Shown: positions 44,291 to 58,722, counted from the stretch's first letter. The stretch is DNA of 64,000 bases from Heterobilharzia americana (GCA_944470555.2 OX104128.1:42019920-42083919), one strand, 5' to 3'. Numbers and translations are program-made. Notes: generated from the sequence alone by a model not told the origin.

Positions 44291-47200
44291 GAAATCAACC
44301 TGTTTTTACAAGGTGAACTTGATTTGCTTTGAATAATCATAGCATTCTCAACCAAGTTCAAATGATAACATCATGATCTAAATGGTACTAATGTAATCCT
44401 TTTGCATAGTGCAGTCTACTCCTAGATTTCTGCGAAATCGTACTTCTGCAATCGGTCGACTTAATTTTTCATATGGATAGAATGTCTGCCTCTGTTCGCT
44501 TTTCAGGCTTTTCAAAGTACAAATGACTGAACTTATAGTTATTCTCTTAAGCTTAAAACAATCATTTTTTGCTAGACAAAATTATTAATAATTGGTGTAG
44601 ACTTTGTTCTGACCAAAATATTTTTCAATCAGATTTATTAAAATATAATAAAATGCTTTCTTACGTTTCTATTTTTAAGCTGTGTTGTGATTTAAAATTT
44701 AGAATACAAACAGTTAAATAAATTTATGTTATTCTAATCCAACAGATGTTCATGCTATTTCCATAAGCAAGTGTTTTGCGGTGTAACTCTTTAGTGAAAA
44801 TAGGTGAGTTTTAGTGGCTACTACTAGTGATCAAGAAAGAAACAATACACGCTTAAGTGTTTACCGTTGCTCAGGTTAAGCATAAATCCAATGGGTTCTT
44901 ATCTGCATCATGATGACAGTGAAATTTATTGAAAAGTTGTAAAATATGCTGAAACAGATATTCAGCATTTTTATTGGCTGTTACGAAGGATTCCAATCTG
45001 TTTTCCTTTTTCTACTAAAAATTTCTGACTATATTCAGAAACTGTTGAACATTATGCTGCAAAAGTTCAAACTGTATTATTTCCAAAAAACGATCGCTTT
45101 TGAACAAATTTTATTACCCCGAACAAATTTCTTTCGCGGTTTTCCTTTCCCCTGATTTCTGTTCTGATAACCCAAAGTCCTTATGCACAAGATTATCCTA
45201 AAATTAATCTTTAATCTATTTTGTTTTACTTTGTTAAATATGCAGTTTAGTCAAAACATATGAAAATTTCAAAATCAAGAAAATAATTGTAGAATAGGAA
45301 GGGAAAATAACTTTTTGACCTGCATTGTAAAAATGAAAAAAAGTTGTTCCGTTGTTCTGTGTGGTTTGTTTGCCTTCTGGAAAGAAAGCTGTCAGATGGA
45401 AGAATTATCGGCTATTGTGATTCGTTTTATCGTACATATAGATATATAGAAAACACACAAAGGTAATCAAAGATATTTTTCTAAATTGGTTTTTTGCATA
45501 AATTGTACATTCTCTTCCATTAATTCTTAAGATTAAGGAGGACTATAGTGTTAAACATACGGTCACCTGGTAAGTAATTAGTATTTAACATATTCTGTAA
45601 ATTCGTCAGTACTGCGATCTTCGACACCTGGGTCTTCATCACAAACCATTGTTGAAATTTTTAGTATTTCGAAAAAAATTTGTTTTTGCGCAGAAAACTA
45701 ATAATATATTTCAAGTTCCACTTAGAGTTCGATGTAGGTCAATAAGCGTTTTTATTCATGATAGAAGTATTAGTGAGATTTGTGTATAAAAAATCTTAAG
45801 AGTGTTTTCAAATTTACATAAATAGGCTGTTTCATAAGATGGCTTGAGTATGCATTCATTATAGGAGTGGTAAGCTTAAAATCTTGATATGGAATGCTTT
45901 TATGCAGAAATCAGACTTGGGATACCTTGAGAAGTTTAACGGTGTGCTGACTGCACAAAGTGTATTGCTCATAGGATTCACTGTACATCAAAATAATTTT
46001 TTACGAATGAAGTGGAATACATAAAAGAATTTGTGTATTTTTACTTACGGTGGTAATTGTGGTTATTAACAAAGTGGTGAGGATTTAGTTAGTAACACAC
46101 TAAATTAAATTAGCTTGGGCACAAAATATCTATATGCCAAATAAAAATCAAGTTTTTCTATAAGTGGTAGTCTGTGCAACAGTGTAATGCATTGGAGGTT
46201 CTTTACTAGCATATCCGATCGATAAAGGAAACCATAGATTCTAACCCAATTCATAATGTGGTATATTGTGTTTCACTGGTTTTTGCTTTCTTCAAGTAGC
46301 TGAAACAGTGAATATGGAAGTAAAGAAACTTGAACTTTATGTTCATAAAGAACGTTTTCAAGCCTTACTCTTCAGCTGGCTTTTCACCAATTGAATAGCC
46401 CCAATGTTTCTGTTTTGTTTCGACGTCTTTTTTTCTCCTCGTTTGTTTTCTACTTTTTAAAACATAATTTTAAGCAGATTTTCCTATTTCTCCGCTCTTA
46501 TTCTTACAAACCTTTAAATCCTGTCTAACCATTTTTCTACAGTTCGCTTATCGAACTTACTTATTATCACACCATTTAAACCATTTTAGACTTTGACCAT
46601 TATATGAAGAAATATTCACCGTACTTCTACCCTTCCTGTAAATGCATTTCATTCTTGGTATTAATCATTAAACTTGCACATTGCACCTTTAAAATTCTTA
46701 ATCGATTTTCCTTCACCAAGTTAAACCTATTAGTCATCAATCATTTGACATTTATAGTTTACGTTCAACTTATTACTGTAATTTACGTGCGTACATTAGT
46801 CACGCTATTGTCCACATACTTGGATCAGTCCAGTTATAATTTCGTATTCATTATTAGATTATTTTGCCTATCATTATGCCAGAAAATTTGGTTTTGTAAA
46901 TGATAAACCTGATGAGAAGTTACTGAAAAGAATATCTTTCATTACAGTTGACTTATAGTAGTAAGTAGCAAGAAGGGAAAATGAATTACTATTGTGAATG
47001 GACTAATTCTTGACAGTGGCCAGGACGGATAGCTAAAAAAGAAGGGAAGAATGTGACAGCTAGTAGTGCAGTAACCGTATTGATAATGCCATTACTTTGT
47101 GGGATGAATAAGATAAAGGATAATCCGTGCGTACGTACGTTATACAGATACCTAAGATAAGGTAAACGTCCATGCTGTTTTTTCCTGAATGCATAGGCAC

Positions 47201-47324
47201 AGCCCTTTCAAAAGGAACGTAATGGCTTTTGCTATGTGTAACAGACAAACCTGTAAAGCATAGGTTGGAACTCTAGGAATGTGACAAAAATGTGGCGTTG
47301 ATAATTTCGACTCCTTTTTTAATA
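44291..47324. other. Non-coding stretch, nothing recognised
   Basis: AT-rich. It contains a 99-codon hydrophobic plus-strand frame (46604-46903) within a pyrimidine-rich stretch, which I attribute to base composition rather than a membrane protein. Confidence 0.4.
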
Positions 47325-47594
47325 TCAAGCTAATGTGGGAATATGGATCTTCATGCTTTTTTTCTGCATCCCATGATAAACCACTGAGGATGGCATCAAA
47401 AATCGAACAGTTTGTCTTTGTTTCACCGACTTAGCGCAGGTCAACTGTAGTTTGTGTGGAGTAACTTTGTTACATATATTACTATTCAGGTGTTGGTGAG
47501 TAGCCAACCAAGCAGGACTGTTTCTTCTTTGCAATTGTCTGATTTTATAATCAATTGCCTGAAATTTTAGCAAAATATAGGATTCTGTAGCCAC
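47325..47594 (-). CDS. Unrecognised exon-like open frame
   Basis: An 89-codon minus-strand frame opening with GTG, not ATG. It is polar and protein-like: FQAIDYKIRQLQRRNSPAWL, ATHQHLNSNICNK, LQLTCAKSVKQRQTVRFLMP. A plausible splice acceptor, TGCTAAAATTTCAG, precedes GCAATTGAT, so an exon could begin at AIDYKIRQ. I do not recognise the family, and it may equally be a fragment of a retroelement N-terminal region. Confidence 0.25.
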   Translation of the reverse strand: MATESYILLKFQAIDYKIRQLQRRNSPAWLATHQHLNSNICNKVTPHKLQLTCAKSVKQRQTVRFLMPSSVVYHGMQKKSMKIHIPTLA

Positions 47595-47899
47595 AGTTCA
47601 GCAGTATGATATTTCAGATATCAATATGAGTTTACATGTTAACTTATCCTCCTCAGTACGTCGGTGAGAAGAATTTCTCTGTCTACAAATGCATACATAT
47701 CAGTGTTGTGAATCGGTTGAAATCACACCTTATCACTTTAACACGTATGAAAACTAGGAGGATGCAATAAAGCTCGTGTTCTCATTTCTTCTCATTCTTA
47801 TAATGGGCATATTAAGTATCACCACCTCCAGATGTTCTGCTCATTTACAATAAACAAACAAAGAGAACTGGATGCCCTTGATTTAAGGCAAAAACGACC

Positions 47900-48440
47900 A
47901 TGGTAAACAGACGGTTTGGATCTCGACTTGAAGTACTTTAGAGTAAAACAGAAGACCTGCTTAAACCTTAGGCTACTACCATTTTCCACGCATCATATAT
48001 ATCATATTTTTTTTCCTTTTCATTTGCTTTAATCATTTACGTGTGGTCTCTGAACGCATGATGTACTCTTAAACATTTTTAAAATGCTTTCGACTTGCCG
48101 TTTTTCAAGTTAGTAACAAAACAGAGGAAAAATGTCAAGTTATATGGAAGTGAACTTTTCAGTGCTCAAAAGTTCATCATATTTCTATCCCTCGGTTACT
48201 TAACTTGTTGAAGATTCTTGTAATATTTGAATGAAGTGTCAGTGAACTGGACGCTAATTCAAAACCAGCGTAGTGTTTTACATTATTGCCTTTAATGCTG
48301 TTATTATTGACGCCATTCAGATACAATAACCATATTGTTCTGACAGTGACTACGCTGAAATGTTACATGCCAAGATTCTATTCTGTTTCATATATCTTGT
48401 TTGTAATGAAGAAATTATTATTATTATTAGTCTTAGTATT
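47900..48440 (+). repeat. Unnamed dispersed repeat X, copy 3
   Basis: Aligns by eye with 21.64-22.2 kb over several blocks (CTTTAATCATTTA, GATTCTTGTAATATTTGAA, ATTATTGCCTTTAATG) and ends GTAATGAAGAAATTATTATT, a decayed form of the shared 3' end. The next 700 bp to about 49160 contain nothing I recognise. Confidence 0.5.
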
Positions 48441-49164
48441 ATCATTATGACCTAGTGACACTACTTTAAGATGACTAATTACCGAAAATAAATGTGTTAA
48501 TCATGATATTATCCTACAGCTCGCATTCATCATGACTCATAAACGAAATCACTCTCTCTATTTTAACGAAGGCATTCGCAGAAAAATACTACAATTTATG
48601 ACAGAAGTCACAGTAGTCAGTCATTGGTAACCTACATAGCATGACAATAAGTTCTGAGACACTTTTAGAAGTGATGGCATTTAGATATTTTGTAATGAGT
48701 AATAAATTTCCATTACTAGGATTTTAATAATAATTAATATAATTGGAAAACTATTAAATTGGTTACAATCGAAGTTTCTGGAAGTCACTAACGAGTATTT
48801 GAAACATTCATTTGGTTTTAACTCCCTACTACATTAATCCACAGTCATAATATACTCTGGATCCAATATTTAAGGTGAGTAAGTGGATGCTATTAAAATA
48901 TATCTTTAACATGACATCTTCAAATCACACTCTGAAAGTCATATTAGGCAATAATATCCTAGATGACTTTTACAAACACTTACACTTACTTTACAGACGC
49001 CAATTAGGCATACATTAAGTGAACAACTACATCACCACGTTATAAAAATGGTTACTATCTGCGGTACTATCATCACTATCCAGGGACAAAACAGACGTGA
49101 AAACTCGATTTCCAAATGTGTCAAGGTTTTATTGATTTCAAACTGAAGTTAATCAAAAACTGAC

Positions 49165-49462
49165 ACACTCTGAAGAACCGGTGGGGCAAGCCAATTCATA
49201 TATGAGGACAGGTTCTCAAAGATGAGATTGGATATGGGTCAGACTGCATCGTGAATTAACAGAGGTAAGAAAACATGGATCAATGGCAACGTTCTGGCCA
49301 TGGAAAGTGAAGGTTCTGGGTCCGATCTCTGAAGTTTGGGGGTCACAGGTATGCACTACTGAAGGTTTCCATCTTAGAATAAGGCGCTTTTCAGGTAGCC
49401 TGAATTTTCAATGGTTCTGCAGCAGGTATCAGTTCGTAGTGAATACCAAACTGAAACACGAT
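49165..49462 (+). repeat. tRNA-derived SINE, family T, copy 7
   Basis: Head block CCGGTGGGGCAAGCC, A-box region ATCAATGGCAACGTTCTGG, B-box-like GGTTCTGGGTCCGATCTC, then GCACTACTGAAGG and a tail with GTATCAGTTCGTAGTGAAT. Strongly diverged but in the right order. Confidence 0.5.
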
Positions 49463-52040
49463 AATTTTTAAGAAACAGCATGTCATTTAAGCTAAGAAAT
49501 ATCGAATTACAGACAGTTTCTAACGAGTAGCCTATAAAGAATCGACATATTTTCCACTGATGAAGTAAGTTTGGTTTTGACAACTCAGAATTCGGTTATC
49601 TTGCACAGGTGTTTTGTCTGATTTCTAAATCAGGCCTAGGTTGTACGCGTCTGTTCGGCATCCTGCTTCCAACTGAGTAATTACATAGTTTTCCCTTCAG
49701 CGTTTGATATTGGTAATGCATACATATAGTTTGTTAGAGTACCTTGTTAGTGTCAGCTATGAATTAGTCGGAATTTGTCAAGGGAATCAGAAAACAACGT
49801 ATTGTGGAGCTGGGTTTTAATTCCTGTTAGTAGACGAGGGAAGCTATCTCTAACCACAAATTTCCCTGCAGACAGGTTAATTCCTCGATATCAAACAATC
49901 TACCTTTTCATCTGGTCAAAAGACAACAGGCACCCTTCTAATGTTGCTTCCAACTGTGAATATCAATTCATATGCGGCTACTGAAGCAGATAAATTAAAA
50001 GAACAGAAAGAAGAGCTTATTTTAGATTTCTTTTGAACGTATTCCTTTGGGTTTACGATGTTTTATTGAAACTAGACATCAGGCAAAGTTCGTCAACTGC
50101 TTCAAAATTATCAGCAAATGAACGAGGTTAATCCTCTTGAAACTTGCTGAAGCCATAGCCAATAAACGTTTCAAATCTGATTTATGTGTTCAGAAAGCTA
50201 TAGTCAACTTCAATCTACCTTGATAAACCTTTTCGACTATTACTTGATCACACCATCCTTTATCAGCTTTAGATGCTTGTTCCTGGATTCTTATTTATTA
50301 CATCATCTCTTACTTAAATTGAAAGCTTTTAATTAATTGGGCTTAACTTACAATATTTTGCTTATTTATTGTTTCAACCACTTACATAAACTTGGTACTG
50401 CCATTGTAATTTTAATTCGAAAAACTCATATTGGAATATACATGCATAATTGTGACAATTTGTTACCATTTATTAACCTTCTTTTAATATGCCGTCATGA
50501 CTGACCTTGATTCTACCACGGTTTCTTCCCATCTTAACCACTAACCGATATTCTCTTTCCTTTCAGTGAATTAAAGTATATTGGTCCTTCAGTAAAACTA
50601 TAAATTTTGATATTTTAGATTGCAAGCAATTGACGAGGTACCAGCAAATTAATTTGAATCAGTTTAATCCAGGTCCAACTGTTGTTCTCGCTCTTTTCAA
50701 AGTAGCTAAGGTGTCGAATCATCTGGTCAGAAGGTTTTAGTCATCTAGTGAGAAAATATGTCACCTGCACTAATTTGTGTGATGAGTAAGCACCCAAACT
50801 TCACTGTAGAATGTTGTAAGCGACAGCATAAATTAACTGGTAAGTAATCCTTTGCTGCTGCCTCATTTTTACTAACCATTTTTTAGTCACCTCTGTGACC
50901 AGCAGAAAAAATCTTACATAGGTGATTTAAATCCATATCCACTAGCGATACGGTTACAGGAAGAACATCGGTATGGGCTTTATTGAATTGTACTCTCATT
51001 TTTCCCATATAAAGTGCGATCACGTACAGTCCAGCAACATAGATCCTCAGAAGTGTGTTGATGGTTTTGAAGCGTAATTTTCAGCCACAGTTTCACTCCA
51101 TCTAGAAGGCTGCGTAATCCTTCAATAGAATATCTAATCAGACATTGTAGCAGGTCATTTTTTAACGTTTACAGGAAAACTCCTAGCGTAGTGGTAACTG
51201 GTATCCACAGTGTTGAGGTGAACTTATATTTTCTTATAGTTTCTCTAATGTTTAGAAGTTGCTTAGTTCGAGTTTTATTTAATAGGTGTTTCTGTAAGTG
51301 ATTTTAATCTAGAACTTGTTTAAAGATAACCATTTGAAAGTGCACTGTGTTTCCAAAAAGACATTCATAGTGTAGGATAATTGCTCTAAAGGAAATTTTA
51401 TTTGGTTTTTACGTAAATAGTTGACCCATCAGAATACTGTACAGGCAGCATACCTGATTATTAATCATTATTCCAAATTTACAACCTTACGTCAGAAAAT
51501 ATTTACCTAAGAAATTCTAGTTTTCTGATCTTGTGAAATCTGAATAATTCTGATAAATCTGAATATTTGATTTTGCATAAATTGAATTCGTTCACTATTT
51601 TTACTACTTTTAATTAGCCAATCATAATATATCAGAAAGATCCCAATTAAGACATTGAAAAACAAAGTAACTGAGTGAAGATTTTCTTTTTGACGAATCA
51701 TTTTCACCATCTGTACAATCCTATTTGTAGTAGTGAACAAGACACAGATCAGTCTGTTATTACCTAATAGGTCAACATTAGGTTATCAGAAGGGAATATT
51801 CTAGAGTAAAATGCCTATCGATTGTGGAACTAGAATGGGACTGCATAATCGTGTGCATAAGCGAAATATACAGTAGATTAATGTGGTGATTAACAAGTTG
51901 AAAATAAAAAGGTCAACAATAACATTAGTTATCATCAATCGTTAGAGTAAATTGTTCTGAGAATTTTAATAGGAGATTGAAGCTAACATATCTAGGTGTG
52001 GGGAAGTAAACCACAAAGTAAAAACGGAAAATGATTAAAA
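49463..52040. other. Non-coding stretch, nothing recognised
   Basis: AT-rich with no assignable motif on either strand. Confidence 0.4.
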
Positions 52041-52420
52041 TCAGACAGTAAGAGTAAGATGGATACTAAAACAGTACAGCAACTCAAGAAAGGGGTATGA
52101 CCATGGCAAAATGGGAGAATGAATGTATCTCATCTGTACGTATAGCTTAGGCCTTATTATTTGGATTGTCAATGCCTCTTCTGTGAATAAGTGACGGATC
52201 CATTTTTCTTTCAAGCCTCTTAGCTTAACTTTATAAGGGGATTTCGAAAGAAGTCTGTGTGGAAGCGACATGACCAGAGTTGAACAAATGATCCAAGATG
52301 GAACTGTTGCTTGGTTTGTGTTCTCCTTTGAATAGCGATGCAGGATAGTGCTCTATTTGTTTGTTATTACTATAAATATGACTATATAGCTGCTGAAAAC
52401 GATTTGTTGAAGAAGTTCTC
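52041..52420 (-). pseudogene. Penelope-like GIY-YIG endonuclease, C-terminal remnant
   Basis: Minus strand: KGEHKPSNSSILDHLFNSGH then TSFEIPL, and in a second frame RHLFTEEALTIQIIRPKLYV. These correspond to the EH...SaI..Hl...GH, F-x-(I/V)-L and final E-A-L-x-I-x-R-x-x-P-x-L motifs of PLE endonucleases. A frameshift separates the two parts. Upstream GIY and Cys motifs are not visible, and the bases from 52421 to 53249 hold nothing I recognise. Confidence 0.55.
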
Positions 52421-53249
52421 TTTCCTGAATTACTTTGTGTTTTTGAATTTTTATACACTTAATTCATATCTTAACTGCATTCAGATCTCAAGTAACCAGA
52501 TTAGATTTATGTATATTAGAACTATACAAGTAAATGAAAATAAAAATAAGTTAAATTGATGGCGTCTTAGCTTGGTGACATTTCAAAAAGTAAATAGTAG
52601 CTACTCCGGTGAACTAAACGCCTCCAACTACAGGCACAGAATGATTAAGGGAATGTGTTAACGCTATTAGTCTCGAGTATACACCTCACACAGTAAAGAA
52701 TAAAGTTACATATGAAGCTAAGGGTTATAGCTAGTTATTGATAAGTGACTATCAAGTTATTCTATCCAACGGTTGTTTTTTAAAGAAAGAAATATTTCTT
52801 CCAAACTTCTTAGTATCCTCAAAAAAGTGATAAAACATTAATCAGTCAGTTTTTACGCTTTGGTATGAAAGCCTGGGTTTTTTTGCATCTCAAACCCAGT
52901 ACAGTAGTTTTTGGTAGATAGAACTTACCTTGATATACTCTTCTTTCAGGAGTTTCTAAAAAAAATTACCTTAAGTAAATAGATAATCTATATTTGAATT
53001 CTCATAACATTATGACCAATCTACTTTACGTTTTTACCCACCAGGAGTACATTTCCTCAGGAAAAGATGATGTCACATTCATAAATGTTGTTATGTTTGT
53101 TGACACTAGTTTTGTACGCTAGCAGTTGTTTTGAAAATAGTTGTTATGACTTTCAAAAAGTATTAAAACTCATTGACACTTAATTTAGTATTTACTATTG
53201 TATGAATAAAAGCAAACTTTCTATTAAAACAGCATAATTTTTTCCCTGG

Positions 53250-53595
53250 TTAAATAGTAATAATAATCGCTTTATTCCATACAACATTTATGATAAATTA
53301 AGAAATTTCTAGCCAGTAATATATCAACAAATGCTCTCTCCGTACAATTTTTTAGAAGCAAATGATTATTGCATCTGAGTATTAGTAATAATGGTATTAA
53401 AGACAGTAATGTGAAACATATAGCTGGTGTTACATAAGTGTCTGGTCTGGACTTGGTGATGAATGAGAAATCGAGTGTTATTGTGGTAACGGTAGTTTAA
53501 TCAACCAATTCGGGACAGGTATTCTAGGAATAGTATTGTGTTGTATTTGTGAGCATTTATGAGTCCATTTCCATTCGGCAACAAGTTTTTTTTGT
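53250..53595 (-). repeat. Unnamed dispersed repeat X, copy 4
   Basis: On the minus strand the 3' end reads TGTATGGAATAAAGCGATTA, identical in pattern to copies 1 and 2. Upstream it aligns with copy 5 over about 330 bp, including blocks matching CATTTATGAG and GTCTGGACT on the plus strand. Confidence 0.55.
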
Positions 53596-56189
53596 TTCGT
53601 TTTCAACTTCAAAAAAAGAACAGTTTAAAAACTTCTTAAAATGTTGTTAGAGTATATTATACACTTAGGAGATATATTTAAAACTTTATAAAAAACAGAT
53701 GGGGAAGATTTCGATGAAATATAGTCGGTCGAACAAATCATTGGTAGACTAAAGTTTAAGCAGGCAGCCGGTTCAGTATCATCAAGTGATTTGTTTAGTA
53801 TTGAATTCATACAATATTTTTAAGCGTAAACTAAAGAACTTTACTCAGATAACTTTTTAAGTTTAGAAATACATTTCCTTATGTTTTAAAATGATACATA
53901 AAAAAATGAAATTTACCTGAAAAAAAACATCAGAAAACAAAACCAGTTAATTTCCTGAACCTCAAACAAATTAGGTTCAAGATATTTCCCTTTATAAGGG
54001 TCATTTCAACTTTGAATACAAATGAAAGTAAATGGGATAGAGTTCTGATGCTGATTGTGACTTTCAATTTGCAGATCAAAAGCTTAACTGCTTTTTCGCG
54101 GAAGGCCATTGAGTGAATAAACCCATTTGAAAAAACAGAAAGCTTCATTGTCCTGAAATAAGCACGCATATTAGTATTCTTAAATGAAATAGTTTCAGAA
54201 CATTTCTAAATACAGAATACCACAAAGAAGTTTTTCTCCATTACTTTCTCATTACTCCACAGCATATTTCTCCTTATGTTGTTTTATGTCTAGAATTTTC
54301 ACAGTTTACCCTAGAAAAACACGCAAATTTTCCTATCCTTCGAGATTTGTCCACAAAATGTAACACGTACCTTAACAACAGCTTATTAGTCATACTGTAG
54401 AACCCAATATTATGCAGTAATTGCCTGGTTAAGTCATCTAAGGTAGCTAAAATCGAATTCATGCCCATGTAAACTCAATGTGCTTTATATCTGTAATGTA
54501 CATTGGCGTATAGCGTAAATTATGTCATAAAATCCTCCACAACACTCATTTGATCGAATCTAGTCACCTGTTCTGTGAAAAATTGTTTTTAGCATGCTTG
54601 TAAAACGTTCCAACTTTTAACTCTGGAAACAGCTAACCGTTGGTATAAAATATACACATCAACCTTTCAAGTGTCTTGAGATAAGTGTAAATATTTCGTC
54701 TGACACTCGAATGAATGTAAAACACTGAATGTTTACGTTATTTCCCTTATTATATTTCAAAAAAAACTTAATAAATTGAGCTTTCTAAGCTAAAGGAATG
54801 GCGACGGAATCATTCATTGAGATCATTGTTTCAAATTTTAAGAAATCTATGACAAAGGTGGTGAATATGAAATGAATTACACATACCGCTATTGTGTTTT
54901 AGCATCATAAATGCATATTTATTGTTTACTTTAGAAAATATCCACACTTTAGTGAAAAGTTCGTAACTTGAAGTCTGAATGATAATAACTCTATAATTTG
55001 AAATTGGCCGCATCTTAGTCATCCCAGGAGCCAGATTACACTAGCTGTAGGTTACGCCTGAGTCTGTTTACCCCAAAAAGCTTTTAAAAAGTGTTCTTCA
55101 TAAAAGGATTCCAAATAATTTTTTTCTGATTAATTGTAAATATTATCAATTAAAATTGATTCAGTGATCTGAGACTAAATCTCTGTGATACCCCGGGGAA
55201 ATTTTTGTGATCAGAAAACACTTTAAACACCAAATCAAGAATACGTCAGTTGGTTGGTGAGGACTACTGACGCATGTGAACCATCCAAGCTAATCAGTAG
55301 GAGATATCGTACAAGGAAATTTTACCTTTTCGATGAATCATTTTCACAGCTATACACCCATAAATATATAATTAAAGTGATAGAATGTTCCAGAAACGTT
55401 TCTGGCCAAAGTTCAAACTTGATCGACAGATGTATACATGAAATTGAATGATATTACGTAGCACGAAACGTGATCTTATTAGTTTTTCAAAAGCCCACTG
55501 AATAGTAGTATTTAGTATCTGTTGAAAATTTATGAAGGAACGTGTAAGTAAGCAAAATAACACATAAACAGAGTTGTAGAGTACCTGATTTGTGTCACCG
55601 TAAAAAGAGTATTTTATATGCAACTTTCGAATGGTCAGTTGAGTTTTGAAGCTGTGAATTACTAAAGTTTTGGCTGTGTGTGTGGTCTTATCCCCAACCT
55701 TTTTGAACAGTTTGGTCAAAGTTTGTACTGAACTATGAATGAGGTTTCTAAAGGAAGTAGATGTCCAGAGTCTACGAGGTTTTCAACGATGGAGCTAGAG
55801 ATAATTTCGTTATCTAGTTATTCGTTGTTATTGTATGAACATGTTATAGTAAGCACTAAACATTAATAATTAAACCTTCTGAAACTATCTATCCAAAACT
55901 TTCTTATTTTTAACCGACGAAAACTTAAAAGTAAGTAAATAAACTCCTGGTAATATTTACTTTCATCTTTTTGACGGTTACAGTGATATACATAACACGA
56001 CATGGTAATTAGGTTCATGTTATTAAAATGTGTAGATTAAATGAATGTAATTATAAGTTCAATAGAATTTTCATTGCTTAAACCATTCACCATTTGTTTA
56101 AACAGTATGAGTTGTGGTAGCTAACTACCATGTACTGTAAACAGATTAAAAATCGCGTTTAACACATAAAATCTTCATATACAACAATA
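53596..56189. other. Non-coding stretch, nothing recognised
   Basis: AT-rich. A 115-codon minus-strand frame (55372-55719) and a 79-codon one (53930-54169) are unrecognised and I have no supporting evidence for either as a gene. Confidence 0.35.
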
Positions 56190-56560
56190 CAGTAATACAA
56201 TAATAATAGCTTCATTCCAAACAAGACATGTGGTACAGTATGGGATTTGCATTACGTAGTAGTTCAACAAATTCGTTCCAGCCATAGTATCTCTATGCAA
56301 AACGATTATAGCATTTGAATAATAACAGTAGTAAAAGCCACAGTATGAAACAGGCACCCGGTGTTATATTATCATCTGGTTTGGACTGGTTAATAAGTCG
56401 GATATTGAGCGTAATTTTTGGTAGTAGTATTTTATCCATCCAGTATCGAAATCTACAGTTCAACATAGCAATCCAAGGAATGGTAAAATACTGTATTCTT
56501 TGCATTTATGAGCCTATCTCTTCCCGGCGTATCATTTATTTTTGTTTTACTGTTATCTTG
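56190..56560 (-). repeat. Unnamed dispersed repeat X, copy 5
   Basis: Minus-strand 3' end ATTATTATTG after GGAATGAAGC, then upstream blocks shared with copy 4: plus-strand GATTATAGCATTTGA, GGTGTTA, GTTTGGACTGG and CATTTATGAGCC. The AATAAA of other copies reads AATGAA here. Confidence 0.5.
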
Positions 56561-58722
56561 AAAGACGGAAGTTTGGAGCCATTTTAAAAGTTAACTAGAG
56601 TACTAAATGTGTTTAAAAGACATTTTGATAAGATTAAAACAAACTAAAGAGATGGATTATCTGAAATGAATTTAGTGAAAAATTTTCAGTAACCTAAAGT
56701 TTAAGCAGGCCTCCAGAGCAGTACTTTTGTAAAATGCAGGAGTTATATATATATATATTCAATGTCTTCCATAATAAGGCTACATGCAGTTCATCACTAT
56801 TAAGAAATCAGTTAAATAATGTAAAAATTGAAATGTTTTAATCTGTCATTATGTTTTTTGAGTTATATAATCCTAAATGCTTTCAAACCTGACCGATAGA
56901 TTTCAGTCAGTGCAAAAACTGCTACAACTTCATTGGTTGCCGTCACCTGACTATTCCTTTTCGCAACTATATCTGCGTCTTCTTTGAATTTTACACTTTC
57001 GTTATTTCATAATTCATATGAAGTGTGTTCTGTCACTGTAATGTCACCTTCCTTTTCAATAAACTGAAATTTTATTTCATCACTACGGTTCAGTAGTAGA
57101 CGTTTCACAGAACATTGATATAGATGGATGTGATTTTGACAGAGAGAAAGCTATAGGTCCCCAAAATGATTTGTCGAGAAGAAAATTTTCGTCACTGTAT
57201 TATTGTGTTTTTGAATGTCATAATAGGACTTTTTCTTGATATTCCGTTTATTTAAGTGTTTTTTATCATTTAGGTTATACATAAATTTCCAGACTAGAAA
57301 AATTCAATTTTTTACTGCTGTCAAATTTTATTAGCCACATTCGTGCTGTTATACAATTTAATTATTCCATGACACAACTAAATTAGTTGTTATTACCGAC
57401 AGAACGACTTTAAGTAAACTCAGATAGTTGTATCCAAAAGAAGTTATTGGCATTCGTACGTGTGCTAATACATAATCATAGGGCGTAATATGTTCCAAGT
57501 AGACTTACTTAATATACTGTGACTATATGAGTTTATAAACATTTTTGTATGTATCTATACATTTTTTCAATCCCTCCGATTTGCACACTTTTAGACAACT
57601 GTTGTATGCTTCTGTTAAATCTTAACTATCAGTCAGTAAAGATAAATAAAGTGAATGACGATGTCCAAACTTGAAAACTACTATTTCCTGCATAAAAGTG
57701 GACTATATTTTGTCTGGAAGGCTTAATTTATGAAAATATTAACACCCGATACCAAGCAAACGTATTTACAGTTAATCACTTTAAAGTGCAGTTGTTTGGC
57801 TTGAAATGGCATGTCATAAAATGATAAACCGAAGTTTGTTAACAAGCACTTTTTGGAATGTGTTTCCCGGACTGGCAAACGTTTCAATGTCATTGTAGAT
57901 ACCATGACCGCTACCCCAGAACTTTACGAAGAATTGGGGTTATTGGTTTCATTGCTTCGCTTGAAAGCAAATTGATTAGTCACTTTACGAGTTCATGGGC
58001 TTACGCTGTACCTGAACAGTTGACTTCCCGCCTTTAGATTTCGTAGAGGCATGTCCAACTGTTTGAGTGGTTAACCCTTACCTTTAGTACTCTCTCCAGT
58101 AAAACATAACCAGGCAGCAGTAGGTAATTAAACCTCTCCAGTCGGAGTGAAACAAGTAGTCAGCGATACACATACTCCTTTATATACATATGAATCAACT
58201 AATCAGATCAAGATAAGCTTCATCAGTGCAGTCAGAAAAAGGTATAAACCTCATCAGAAAAGGGAGTCACGATGAATTTATTCAAACAAAAAGGGTGAAC
58301 CATTCACGAAAAAGTGACATCAATAGACTGCAAACAAATAAGAGAAATCAACCAACCATATGTTTACACAAGTCTGAGAAAACTAGAGGCAGGAAGTCGA
58401 CTAGTCAGGTTTGGGGTACGCCCAGGCACTCATCAGCTAATTAACCAGGCCTCACCCGGGAAAAGCAGCGCTTTGTGAATATCCACACAAAACCGATGAA
58501 TCCACTTCCCTGTGGTACTCTGGTGATGATGTCTTGTATGACACTAAAAAGTTTGTCAAATAAAACCCTAGCTCAGAAAACAATTCCTTCTGAACATCCA
58601 CACCCTCACCTAGTAATCTCTCTACACTTTTGTAATGAATAAGTTCCTTTCATATCACTTCTTTTTCCAGAAGGATAGTAGCTAGAAGGAAAGTTATGAA
58701 ATAATGTCATTTAGTTTTGTCC
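56561..58722. other. Non-coding stretch, nothing recognised
   Basis: Includes a short TA tract at about 56740-56757 and a 72-codon plus-strand frame at 58226-58444 that is basic and unrecognised. No SINE head could be confirmed near 58050 despite a weak A-box resemblance. Confidence 0.35.

Noticed and set aside
46604..46903. 99-codon hydrophobic frame as a membrane protein
   Set aside because: It lies in a pyrimidine-rich stretch that yields Leu/Ile/Phe/Ser codons by composition alone, with no clear topology pattern or splice sites.
58050..58110. Possible SINE head (TTTGAGTGGTTAACCC)
   Set aside because: Only an A-box-like segment is present; no B box follows at the right distance.
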